The notes under the pieces: model-generated
Told to the model about the DNA's origin: nothing
What the model saw: the letters and a program-made list of their open reading frames with translations, nothing else
Database searches by the model: none
Part shown: positions 20,442 to 30,300 of the stretch, in pieces
Position numbering within the stretch: the stretch's first letter is position 1
Layout of the letters: the number at the start of each line of letters is the position of its first letter
Translations under genes and position numbers: made by a program
NCBI GenBank assembly: GCA_964017145.1
Contig: CAXHKQ010000147.1
Location: forward strand, 1-32,902
Direction: 5' to 3'
DNA from: Agrocybe praecox
Taxonomy: Eukaryota; Basidiomycota; Agaricomycetes; Agaricales; Agrocybaceae
Length of the DNA: 32,902 nucleotides

Positions 20442-23092
20442 ATGGAAATCCGGGCCGCGCCGGAAATTGCCGGCACAGCCACAACCCGCTGCCCAGGCCG
20501 CGTCATCACTCTTTCCTTGTTCCCACCACTCCCACCACCACCATCAACATCATCACGCACTACCCCCAGGCTCGATGATCGCCCACAGCAGCCACCACAA
20601 CCGCCGTTACCAACAACAACCATGCAATGCCACTCCACCCGATCGAACCCGGCACCGGTCGATACGTCGGTAGCCCCTGGCCCATCGCCGCCACGACAAC
20701 GCCGGAAGCGTTTGCAGTCCAACGCCCACGAATCGGTCAGCAAACGCACGAAAACGAGTGGCAAGGACACCACGGATGGGACTGACAACGTCCACAGGCC
20801 CAATGCCACGAAGACGAAAGGAAAGGGAGGTGGGAAGGGTGGTAAAAAAGGACGGTGAGTGCTCCCACCGTCTACGTGACGTGGCTAATGCCCAGGTACT
20901 GAACGCATAGGAAAACCGACGCCGAACGGGCTGTCGAAGATGCCAGTGCAAACGCTGCTGGCATTCCCGCCCACCTCACACTGTAAGCCCCACCCCCCTG
21001 TCAAATATGACCCCTCAATGACCTTTTTCCAGCGCCGAGCGAGTGCTGCTCGACTCGGGGATCTCTGTAGCCCCCTCCGAGCGCGACGCTCGTTCCCCTA
21101 CCTCCTCTTTCCTCCCTCCGCCCTCTTTGTTTACGAACTCTCGAGTTCGTCTCGAACGGGAGCCAAAGATCACGGCCAACAAGCACCCCGATGGCAGCGG
21201 CAGCGAGGACGGGTCCACCCACAACAACGAAAGCAGGGACAATGCCACCCAAAGCCCCTCTGACGACAACGACAACGACAGCGAAGGCGACAACAACAAC
21301 AACGGTGACAACAACAACAACAACAACGGCGATAACAACAACGGCGACGGCAACAACAACAACAATGACAAGACCAGCAAGCGCTCTCGCGACGGCAGAC
21401 AGGGAGCTAACAGGGGTCATGAACCCAAACCCAATATCGTACGTCTTCCACCGCCGACTGTTCGAGGGCGCACCATCTCCACTGCGCCTCTCGAACAGCA
21501 GGCTTCATCACTAGCCCCAGCTTCAGCAGTTCGACAGCGCATCATTCCCAGTGCGCCTCTCGTTCAGCACAAATGTACCATGCATAATGATGGAGGCATC
21601 CCCACCTCCATCGTTGGCGACGGTAAATGTCAAATTATTATATATATGTATATGTATTTATATTATCTATTAGTTAATTACGAAGACATTAGGGAACCCA
21701 TGCATGATGGTCAGGGAGTTGGTGTTCGACAAGGTAATATTTTATTTTCTTATTTTGACTTTCCATTCAAGGCCTTGTCCAAGCCATTCCTGCTATGGGG
21801 TCTTCACGTAGTGTGGGTGGAGTTCTTCGTGGACGTGGACTTGGGTCTTCATACAATGTTGGTGATTTTGAAGTCATGCGTACCCAAAACAATGCTGTTT
21901 CAGTCAAGGGTAAAGTTAATCTTACCATTGTGTCGGAACCACCACAATCTCTTGTGGTTGACCATGAAACAAATTCTGTTATCAATATCGATGCTCCTTG
22001 CTTTCCTACCATGGCACCTCTTTTAAAACATATTGCTCGGAGGTATTCTAAACTTGGCCGTAAGTTATTATTCGTTTTTCCAATTTATAATTGTATTTAT
22101 TTGCTCAGGTCAAAATCATCGCATCTATGTTCTGGATGAAAATCAATGGTGCATGAAGGGTCATTACAATGAAGCTGTTGAAGATGATGAAGACTGTACG
22201 TGGATTCAAAGTGGTAATACTTTTGTTACAAATATGCTCTTGGTATGTTTGATTATTCTTAAGTTCTATTTAAGTTCTTAAAGCATTTTAGGAAAATGAT
22301 GCTCAGGATGTTTATATTGCTTCAGCTATCCCTCCTGCTCGTCGTTCAGCATCATTGGGTCTAAGTCATTCTCGATCTGTGTCAGTATCTTCTCAGATTG
22401 GCATGACCCATTCTTGTTCACCTTCTGTGTCTTCTCAAATTCCTTCGGCTCAGCCTTCTCCTCCTATATCTGTTCCTTCTCCTTCTATATCTGTTGCTTC
22501 AACATCCTCCTTGATTGCTCAGACTCGCTCAAACACTATGAGTGATGAAATGAAAGAGCGCATCCTGGCCTTTGTTGGAATTGATCCTGATCTTCCGAAT
22601 CTGCCTTCAAGTCTGCAAAACAATTACAAAAAGTATTCTGCAATCATACTTGCTATGCCAACCATTATGTCCATCCAGAACAATACACAGTTCCAATCTA
22701 TGTTTGCACCAACCGAGGCAATATTCTATCCTAAATATCTGGATTTTATCAACATTTTTACTGGAAAAAGTCAATTCTATACAGTTTGGAGCCCTCTATT
22801 TCTTAAAGCATCAAAATATCCTACTATGAAGGCTTGGCTTGAAGGAAAGGATGACTGTCTTTGTGATGAAGACTTATGGGGACAAGAACAAGTAAAGTAT
22901 ACCTATTCAGACTTGGAAAATTGGTTGGAAAAGCAGAATGAGAAGGGTAAAGGCAAGGCAAAGGAGGGGAAAAGGCCAGTAAAAAAGGAAAAGGATAGAA
23001 AGGATAATCGAGATTGGGCAGTTGATGGTAAAAAGAAAAAGAAACTTCATCGTCGTGACTATGAAAAAACAGTAGATAGTGATGAGGTGTAA
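20442..23092 (+). CDS. Uncharacterised accessory protein of the DNA transposon, seven exons
   Basis: No known domain was recognised. Inferred introns: 20855-20910, 20983-21032, 21623-21673, 21734-21771, 22060-22108 and 22243-22291. All have GT...AG ends and keep the frame. Exon 1 is Pro-rich with a bipartite basic signal (PRQRRKRLQSN...SKRTKT) followed by a Gly/Lys tail, suggesting nuclear import and nucleic-acid binding. Exon 3 has a long Asn/Asp/Gly tract (about 21270-21365) and a duplicated ISTAPLEQ/IPSAPLVQ phrase. Exons 5-7 look globular (HRIYVLDENQWCMKGHYNEAV; APTEAIFYPKYLDFINIFTGKSQFYTVWSPLFLKASKYPTMKAWLEG). The C-terminus is highly basic. The stop TAA at 23090-23092 lies in GTGTAAGT, which is also a good splice donor, so the gene could instead be spliced into the next one. 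No in-frame stop interrupts it, unlike its neighbour. Confidence 0.7.
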
Positions 23093-23114
23093 GTAGCTCT
23101 TATTCTGATTTCTT

Positions 23115-25452
23115 TTGTTTTATATTTTCAACTTGTATACATTTAATAGTGCCTTTATTCTCAACTTGATGCTGTTTATATCCAATCATTGGTGTTTAAT
23201 TTGGTGTTATATCTGGTGCACAAGCATTATTAGTGTATCAGCTTCATCAACACAACAAAGTCCATTCCCCAATATATTGTTCAGTGATTTTGCAACATTA
23301 ATCATGTCCAATTTTGGTCCAAACATAACATTAACCTCTACTTTAACTATATTGTTTACTCTTGTTGAAAATGTGGATTTGCTAAATTTACACTTCCGTC
23401 AACAAAATCCAACAGAAAAAGGAGAAAACAAGATAGAAAATTCAGGATGGATTACAGGACTTTCTATTACATTGATGGATAAGCTAGGGAAAAGAAAAAT
23501 ACAATCTTTTCACACAATGAACTTCAACTATATGATACGGCAAAGACTAAAGCAAAATGCTTATCTAAAAAACTTGATAATATTGCTTTTTCATTAGCAT
23601 TGTCACCATATAATAAAAGAGGAGAGTATGTTGGTAGATTATATCCAGTGTCAATGTTGGATATTGAGGCAGCATATGTTATATGTCCTATTTCTTTTGT
23701 TTGTGGAACATCAACATGTAAACCCCGATCACTTGTTCAATCAACACGTGAAAGAGACATTCCTAAAGTCACCTTGATTAAAGGAAATAAGGCTTATCAA
23801 AATGTTCCTGTTCTAACAGGAAGATGTCCAACATGTGATACATTATACACAGCTGATCATGAACGCTTTTTGAATACATCACCAATATCAAAAGAATAGA
23901 AGCGAGTTTATCTTAACTCAGCCAAGTATATGAAGATAGGACAACTATTATGGGCTGACAGAGATTTCTCAGTCTCAGCTTTGAATGCAATGTATAGTTT
24001 TCATGCATCAGCATCTGCATATACAGAATATTGGAATAACACATTTGGGGCAGAGAATATTTGTGTAACACGTCGTCAAATTTGGCATGCTTTTATTCAA
24101 GAGTCTTTGTGTACTATTGCTAGTGAATATAAATTTGATGTTGAACTTGATGAAAATCTTAATATCAAAGAAGTTGCAACCCAAGCATTTTCAATTTTGG
24201 GTGAAAATGGAATTATACGAGCGGCAGACAATCATATATGTTCTGAATGTACTCAAAAATATCGCAAGTCAAGTACTGCAATAATCAATAATTCCACCAC
24301 CGTTTTTGGTGTAGATGATGAACAAAATCCACCAGAAGCAGTAAATGACAATGATGTACAAATTGATAATCAAAACCACAATAATCAAGTTGTAGTGGAT
24401 GATGAAAAATTTGTAAAAATGGTTGTATTGGATGGAATTGTCATGGGCCCCACTGTAAGTATTGTCAAATCAACTTGAGTAAAGAGAATGTAACTTAATC
24501 AATATTATAGCATTGCGCATATGATAACTGTGTTGAAGACCTTGTTAATTCTAGAGGTGGATCACTTTGTGCAATACATCAATTAGAATTTGGTTCAAAA
24601 TGCCTTGTTCATGATTGTCCAAATGATCGTATTGGTGATACTAGTGCTTGTAATCAGCATCAAGCAGAATGAAGAAAACATAACAAGTACAGATCCAGAC
24701 AAGTACAATCTGGTATAAGATGTATGTTGAAAAGACCAGGAGAAAGACTTCCTTGGCAGCCAAATGAACAAGAGCGCCCTGTACAGCCACATGATGATGA
24801 TGAAAATGATATACCTTTATCAAAACACTTTTTCTCTCCTTCCAGATATTATTGTGTTGAGACAATATGTGCACCATGTGGTGTTGTAATTGCTTGGACA
24901 AAATTTTCCAAGTCTGAATCCCCAACAAATATTTTAAATTTTCTTCGTACAGTATATCCAAGTGAAGAATCACGTCCTGATTACATATGTATTGATAAAG
25001 CTTGTCAGGTTTTGCGCACTGCGGTTTCTAATAATGAATGGGAAATGTGGAAAAGAACTTCACGTTTTATAGTTGATGCTTATCACTATATAAACCACCA
25101 TGTTAATGATTATCTTTGTCGCACATATTGTAATCCTTCTCCTGGAGATGGATCTGCACCAAATTTAGTCATTATTGAAAGAACTGATGATGGTCACATA
25201 CATGGTAGACGAGCATTTAATACAATTGTCTGCGAGCAGCTTAATGCATGGTTATCTGGATTTGAGCCCATTCTAAAGGGAATGTCTGTTGGCAACTTCA
25301 ACTGGTTTCTACATGCAATGTTGTTTTATCACACTAAATATGTGATCAAGAAACAGTCTCAGAAAAAACAAAGAAATGATAATAAAAGAAATGATAATAA
25401 TAGTGATAGTGATAGTGATAGTGATAGTGATACTAGTAGTAATGTGAGTTGA
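23115..25452 (+). pseudogene. CxC5/CxC6 cysteine-cluster transposase (KDZ-associated), with frameshift and two nonsense codons
   Basis: The order matches the CxC5-CxC6-transposase architecture known from mushroom genomes. The CxC5 part holds GWITGLSITLMDKLGK (about 23447-23495), then after a frameshift in the A-rich run near 23490-23505 it continues with NELQLYDTAKTKAK...LDNIAF, GRLYPVSMLDIEAAYVICP, CGTSTCKPRS and CPTCDTLYTADHERF. TAG at 23897-23899 stands where W is expected (SKE-W-KRVYLNSAKY). An intron spans 24455-24510. CxC6 follows (HCAYDNC...CAIHQ...KCLVHDC...CNQHQAE) and ends at TGA 24670-24672, again at an expected Trp. The last part looks like a DDE catalytic domain: CAPCGVVIAWTKF, Asp in YICIDKAC, Asp in FIVDAYHYI, Glu in CEQLNAWL, then FNWFLHAMLFYHTKY. 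It ends with a Ser-Asp repeat coded by a GATAGT microsatellite (25400-25436). The true start is uncertain. Confidence 0.85.
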
Positions 25453-25627
25453 ATAGTCATGTAGTAGTATATGAAATCAATATGTACTTATTTGTTATGT
25501 CTGAGAGTTATTTTCTTTATAAGTCCACTACATTGAGCAGAATCCAGCGGAATCCACCACTCTTCCAGTGGACTCCACCATAACTCCACCATAACTATTA
25601 TCAAGAATCCACAGGATTACAAGGAAA

Positions 25628-25679
25628 TACTGGACTCCACTAGACTCCACCAGGAATCAGTGGGGGACTGTAAAGTATT
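25628..25679 (-). repeat. Right terminal inverted repeat
   Basis: Inverted copy of 20054-20105. It reads inward from 25679 as AATACTTTACAGTCCCCCAC.... The 9-bp direct repeat GGGGCAAGA follows at 25680-25688. Confidence 0.88.
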
Positions 25680-25845
25680 GGGGCAAGATGTAATGTATTT
25701 TATTTAAAAAAAGACTACCGAATGGGACCAATGCACAAAGAAAACCTAAAGGGATTGAAGTACAGGTTCAATCATATAAATTGCAAAAAGGTAAGATGGA
25801 ACTTACAAATGATATAGAACAATATTGTGCAATGGAGCAGTGGAG

Positions 25846-28200
25846 TCAAGCACGGGCTGGGCCAAATGCGACTGAAGGAGGACCTGGAATACAATGTGGG
25901 ATCATCGGGGAACAACTGAACCAATCAAAAAAGCGTTGGCAGTACGCCGAGTAGGCAAACTTTTCGACTTCAGCTACTTTTTGTTCCGTAGAGTTGTCCT
26001 TCATGAGCTGCATGCTTTTGAGGCGACCAGTTTGAGATCCCATCTACTTGCAAATTACATAACAAAAGGATTCGACATATGGAGCTCGTGTCTCCCAGTT
26101 AGCATTGCAGAGTCCTCTGTCAGTTGTGAGGAGGGCTCGTGTCATGTTCCGCCTGTCGGGAAAGCACCAAGCAATAGCATCGTCCCGTCCACAGCTGACT
26201 TCAGGCTTGAGGCCCGACCGAGGAAGAATACACTGGTTGAGAGCCAGGAATTCGAGTCGAAAGTTGTTTTCGAAGGAGTCCCACAGCAGTTCATGCAAGA
26301 TCTGAGGCGTTATCATGCTCACTCAGTCAGGATGGCTTGCCAACGCAATTTCTTTCCCCTGCCATTCCACCGATATAGCTTGGGGCGGAGAAGGTAAGTT
26401 GCTGTTGAAGAGAGCTTCCAGCTCTGGGATACTCTTGCCCTTGCGAGATGGCGCACGATGGCCTCCTGGAATGCAGATCGCGTGAGTAACGACAAACAGG
26501 AAGTAATCTTTCCATTCTTGCGGGAGTGGGAATGGGGCTGTAGCTGCGTTGATACGCGCCGCTGCACCAGCGGCCCAAGATGCTCGAATCGCAAGCCAGC
26601 ACAAGGCTATGCTCTGGATCTTCTTGAGATCCTGCCCGGCAAACATGAACGGGTCGATATAAGCATATCCACAGAGAAGGAACAAGTTTGTGTGGTCCAA
26701 CACACGACGAGGATCATAAACAACAGACTGCAGGGCAGAGCTCCATGCAGGTGTCGTTGCTAACATCTCATAATGGGGACAGACGGGTTCAGCGAATTTG
26801 GTGGAATTAAATGTGAGCAGAGTCAAAACGAAGCTCACAGTCTGATTGACTGAAAATGTTGCATTCCAAGTGAAGGATGGTCCAGCAGGAGCAGATGACA
26901 ATGACGATGATGATGACGATGGAAGAGAGATAGGGGGCCACTGAGCTAATAGACAAAAATCAGGAAAATTATATACCATGTAAATAACGAATTACTTACA
27001 AGCTGGAGTCTCTATTTCTCTCGGGGCCTCCAGTGTTTGCTTCAAATAAGACTGGTCTTGTTGACAAGCTCGAATACGATGGACGTCAGCCAAAGCTGCA
27101 AAAATGCTCTTTGAACCGGGCATCAGGGCAACCTCCATGTAAGTCGGATCCATGACTGCAGGTTCCATCTCCAAGAAAGATGACGATAGAAAAAAATGAG
27201 GGGGTTGTATGAGCCACATGGGAATCCCGAGCGTGTATAGCAACGTTGCCACTTGGGCCCTTGCGGTTATCGCACCCATATATTTGAGGTTCGGCTCAAT
27301 GGGTTCTCTTCTGAGTTGGAGGGGTTCCATCAGCAAAAACTCCTGCAGATATTCATACCAGGCCAAAGTTTCTAAATAGGAACGCTGGAAATATGCAAGG
27401 GTAAGAACTGTGCCTGGAAAAGAGTCCGCAGCAGAAGCTAGCATGAGAGCGGAGAGATGCATCTCCTTAGCGCAGTCCTTGATATTGTTGTAGAGCTTTG
27501 CGGGATGTTGTTTTCGTCCAATGAGGTTGGTGACCCGCTCATCAAGAGCCTTCCTCACAGTCGCCAACTCGAAGAGGATAGTTTGCTTGATACGGCCAAC
27601 GTCTGCCGTTGAAGTCCCTGCTTCTCTGGTAAAGTCTGACCTAGTGAGGTCGAACCATGCACATCGGTGATCGTGATGTGGGAGCTCATCATCAGCAGGA
27701 CGGCGAAGAATGAAGGGGATATGGGGAGCCTCTGCATCGTAAATTTGAGGACATTTTGTGAAGTCTGCCGTGTGGAATCCCCCGTCAAGCTGGGCTTGAA
27801 TTTGAGGGGAATAAATGCAAAGGTCAGGGCAGGATTCCATAGTGGGAGAAGTGAGGAAGTGGTATTGTGGGAGGGGTCTGTTATGTTGATTGAAGCCGTT
27901 AGGTGGGGCAACAAGGCCCAGGATGGTGATTTTCAACTTGTATCTTAATTCGAGAAAGTAGATGGCGTCTGTTGGTAGGATTGCTATCAAATCTAGTTGG
28001 TCAGAATCTGGACGGAATTTAGAACATAGGAACATGACTTACATCGACTACCATTCCGTCGTGTTTCCTGTATTACAATATCTGAGATGATTGTCCGCTT
28101 GAGGCCATACACGTCGACATAAGATTCTGCAAAATTGTGAGCAAGGGATAATCAACCACCAAGTCATTGAGAAACACCACACACCTCCGTACATGGACAT
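25846..28200 (-). pseudogene. Pseudogene of an uncharacterised multicopy Agaricomycete protein family, four exons
   Basis: A coherent four-exon model starts at ATG 28200: exon 1 28200-28185 (MSMYG), exon 2 28126-28043 (ESYVDVYGLKRTIISDIVIQETRRNGSR), exon 3 27992-27000, exon 4 26945-25846. All three introns have GT...AG ends and are 50-58 bases. Exon 3 includes LIAILPTDAIYFLELRYKLKI, FHTADFTKCPQIYDAEAPHIPF, DSFPGTVLTLAYFQRSYLETLAWYEYL and LGIPMWLI. Exon 4 includes HELLWDSFENNFRLEFLALNQ and ends YCQRFFDWFSCSPMIPHCIPGPP. I recall similar proteins, lacking any assigned function, as large families in mushroom genomes; that is memory, not a search. Two in-frame stops break exon 4: TGA 26323-26325 (HPD-*-VSMITP) and TAG 26044-26046 (VICK-*-MGSQ), both compatible with lost Trp codons. 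Signal peptide or membrane segments were not evident. Confidence 0.75.
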
Positions 28201-28228
28201 TTCAGCCAGATAAAGTGAGGCTAAGTAA

Positions 28229-28283
28229 AAGAAAGGTGACTATGTCAATCTTTCTTGAATGGGTGAACATGTAAACCCATTCA
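28229..28283 (-). repeat. Hairpin pair 1-2 of the TGACATNGTC family
   Basis: Hairpin 1 (28229-28256): arms AAGAAAGGT and ATCTTTCTT pair over 9 bp (one G-U) around GACTATGTCA. Hairpin 2 (28257-28282): arms GAATGGGT and ACCCATTC pair perfectly (9 bp if one base outside on each side is counted) around the variant GAACATGTAA. The two are directly adjacent. The core is on the - strand as TGACATAGTC. Confidence 0.85.
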
Positions 28284-28310
28284 CAAAAGCACATATGCGA
28301 AGAAAAGAAG

Positions 28311-28365
28311 AGGCTGACTATGCCAGGCTAGCTACAGTGAAAGACAGGGTGACCATGTCAACCCT
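28311..28365 (-). repeat. Hairpins 3-4 of the TGACATNGTC family
   Basis: Hairpin 4 (28346-28365): AGGGT / ACCCT around GACCATGTCA, 5 bp perfect. Copy 3 (28311-28329) keeps a core GACTATGCCA between AGGCT and GGCTAG, but its stem is weak and looks degenerate. Confidence 0.7.
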
Positions 28366-28479
28366 ACTATTCTTTTGGAAAAGGTGACTGAGGTTTTTGA
28401 ATGTTCATCAGGAAAAACACTTTGGCCTTAGGTAGCCCTCAGGAAATTAGGAATTAGAGAGGAGTCTTGTGGCACCCTA
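28366..28479. other. Spacer, nothing recognised
   Basis: AT-rich DNA between the hairpins and the minisatellite. No ORF or repeat was identified. Confidence 0.5.
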
Positions 28480-28640
28480 AGGAGTCTTGAGTAGTCCTGG
28501 GTAGCCCTGAGTAGCCTTGAGTAGCCTTGAGTAGCTCTGACAATATTATTGCCTCATAATACACTTGAGGAAGTTCTATAGTACCCTGGGTAGCCCTGAG
28601 TAGCCCTGAGTAGCCCTGGAGAACCCTGGAGAACCCTGAG
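28480..28640. repeat. Minisatellite, 10-11 bp unit AGTAGCCCTG
   Basis: About twelve imperfect copies of (G)AGTAGCCCTGA or the variant GAGAACCCTG, with an interruption near 28535-28575. Read in reverse they give a repetitive open frame (ATQGYSGL-like), which is a by-product and not a gene. Confidence 0.85.
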
Positions 28641-29094
28641 CAATTCTTAATAATCTCATTAGTTCCTAATAGGTTCAATTACAGTAGCTGTTAACATTCA
28701 GAATACAATTTAACCAATGTAACAATTGCCAGATTATTTATTTGGATGGTTAAATATTAATTAATAGTAATATGGTGAGGATTGATGCGATCAAAATGCA
28801 AACACATGACTTTTTAGTTGCCTCTATTTACATGTTTGGTCTCCACTAATATGATTTTATGGCCTCAAATATAAACAAATAGTAAATAAAGAATTGGCAG
28901 TCCTCTAGCATACAGGGTGCTAAACAAACAAAACTTATAAGTGCTATCAGAGTCATGCCAGATGACTTAGGACTTTGAGATAATGAGATAAAGTCCTTTT
29001 GATGTATGATAAATAAGAATAGATAGCATCAAACATCCTGATATAGTACTGTAAATCTTGGTTATAACAGAGATTTAACCCAGTTTGAGAGTTG
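28641..29094. other. AT-rich spacer
   Basis: No ORF, no strong repeat. There is a small hairpin AGTCAT-GCCAG-ATGACT at about 28952-28968. Nothing else was seen. Confidence 0.5.
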
Positions 29095-29272
29095 CTCTAT
29101 GCTGCCCTGGAGTGCCCTGAGGAACCTTGGAGTGCCTTGGGATGCCCTGAGAGCAAGAAAATATCTTATACTGAAGCCTGGGATGCCCTCAGGAGCCCTG
29201 ACTGCCCTGACTGCCCTGACTGCCCTGAGCTGCCCTAGGGTGTCCTGGGACTCCCTGAGGGCAGTCAGGGCA
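29095..29272. repeat. GCCCTGA minisatellite ending in a 15-bp inverted repeat
   Basis: Many copies of (A)CTGCCCTG or GGAGTGCCCTG in the same orientation as the array at 28480-28640. At its end TGCCCTGACTGCCCT (29203-29217 and again 29212-29226) is exactly complementary to AGGGCAGTCAGGGCA (29258-29272), so the array closes in a strong hairpin. Confidence 0.85.
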
Positions 29273-29740
29273 AAAAGTGTTTTTCCTGATGTGGTGGTTG
29301 TGCGAAAATCGATGGGTTTAAACTCGTAACATGCACTACTGATAGAGCTTGATTATAGATAAGGTAGTAAAGCGAGTAAGAGGAAGAACTGTGTACATGT
29401 ACATGATATGGAGGAGAAAATCTGATACGATCTGAGATACTACGTAAATGCAAAGCAAAAGAAACCTACGAATACACTGGCAGTAAGAAGGGTGCGCGTG
29501 TGGCTAGGAAGACAAAGGAATTTGGGTGGATGTTGGAAGTTTCAGACGGTGGCAGTTTTCGGACGATAGGTCTGAGTAGTTGGACCTGGGTATTGTCTGT
29601 GAGATATCAAAAACAGTCGTATCTGCATATGTTATACGTACCGTTACTCCATAGATAAATTATCTTAACGAAATTGATTCGAATGGCAAACTTGAACTTG
29701 AAGGAGAGGTTTGGTTATAGGAGATTGCACAGAATGGGCA
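29273..29740. other. Spacer, no gene seen
   Basis: Both strands carry only short unconvincing frames. No repeat was recognised. Confidence 0.5.
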
Positions 29741-29741
29741 A

Positions 29742-29795
29742 GGCGAGCGACTATGTCAGCTCGCCGTTGAGGATAAGTGACAATGTCAACTTATC
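29742..29795 (-). repeat. Hairpins 5-6 of the TGACATNGTC family
   Basis: Hairpin 29742-29765: GGCGAGC / GCTCGCC, 7 bp perfect, around GACTATGTCA. Hairpin 29772-29795: GATAAGT / ACTTATC, 7 bp perfect, around GACAATGTCA. They are six bases apart. Just downstream, CTCACT (29799-29804) pairs with AGTGAG (29818-29823) around a CGCCATGGCG palindrome, which may be a diverged relative. Confidence 0.9.
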
Positions 29796-30041
29796 GTGCT
29801 CACTGTCCGCCATGGCGAGTGAGGATGATGAGGGAAAAGAGGAAGAAGGAAGAAACAAAGATGACGGTAAAAGATAAAAATGATAAGAAGTTCAAAGTTC
29901 AAAGTTCAAACGCCAAAGTTACAAAAATAGAATGTCGGTAACTATGTAACTGTTTGTTCCCCGAAGCTCCGATTCAGACTCCACTTTAAACCAAACACGT
30001 CTGTAAAGATACGCTGTTTACTCTTACCATCTTCCACATCG

Positions 30042-30131
30042 TTAGAGTTGACATTGTCACTCTAATATCTACACGATACAGATGACATTGTCTCTGTATT
30101 GCGCCCTAACTTGGCTGACATCGTCGCCAGG
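30042..30131 (+). repeat. Hairpins 7-9 of the TGACATNGTC family
   Basis: 30042-30065: TTAGAGT / ACTCTAA around TGACATTGTC. 30074-30101: CGATACAGA / TCTGTATTG (one G-U) around TGACATTGTC. 30110-30131: CTTGGC / GCCAGG (one G-U) around TGACATCGTC. Confidence 0.92.
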
Positions 30132-30211
30132 CTTGGATTCAATCCACATTCGATCTATGGCTTCGCATCGTGACCTTGCTTTCTTCTGAATGCACTACCC
30201 TTCCACATCGA

Positions 30212-30300
30212 TAGAGTTGACATAGTCACTCTAAAATCTATGTGATACAGCTGACATTGTCGCTGTATTGTGCCATAACTTGGCTGACATTGTTGCCAGG
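30212..30300 (+). repeat. Hairpins 10-12 of the TGACATNGTC family
   Basis: 30212-30233: TAGAGT / ACTCTA around TGACATAGTC. 30244-30269: GATACAGC / GCTGTATT (one G-U) around TGACATTGTC. 30279-30300: CTTGGC / GCCAGG around TGACATTGTT. Compared with 30074-30101 the loop-closing pair has changed from A-T to C-G on both arms. Confidence 0.92.

Larger units (their letters stand above)
20044..25688. mobile_element. DNA transposon (KDZ-related, CxC5/CxC6 type) with TIRs, subterminal repeats and target duplication
   Basis: Terminal inverted repeats of 52 bp lie at 20054-20105 and 25628-25679. They agree at about 44 of 52 positions and share ACTTTACA.TCCCCCACTG-like ends. A 9-bp direct repeat GGGGCAAGA sits just outside both (20044-20052 and 25680-25688) and is the probable target duplication. 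Inside each end are many GGACTCC/GGAGTCC or TGGACTC words (for example 20085-20260 and 25560-25650), typical subterminal transposase sites. Between the ends are two + strand genes. The element is about 5.6 kb. Both TIR similarity and a clean duplication suggest fairly recent insertion, yet its transposase gene is broken by point mutations. Confidence 0.85.

Noticed and set aside
21001..21420. Long Val/Leu-rich frames on the - strand opposite the Asn/Asp tract
   Set aside because: They are antisense shadows of the GAC/AAC-rich exon on the + strand.
25730..25953. Short + strand frame ending QSKKRWQYAE
   Set aside because: It overlaps the 3' end of the - strand pseudogene, whose C-terminal family motif (YCQRFFDWF) is the better explanation; the upstream part is unsupported.
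28454..28678. Repetitive open frame on the - strand through the 28.5 kb minisatellite
   Set aside because: The repeats have a 10-11 bp unit with irregular length; the peptide repetition is a by-product and the frame has no start context.
28940..28970. Hairpin AGTCAT-GCCAG-ATGACT as a family member
   Set aside because: A genuine small palindrome, but the core TGACATNGTC is absent.
29674..29877. 67-codon + strand frame spanning hairpins 5-6
   Set aside because: No splice or promoter support, and it runs through two structured repeats; coding is unlikely.
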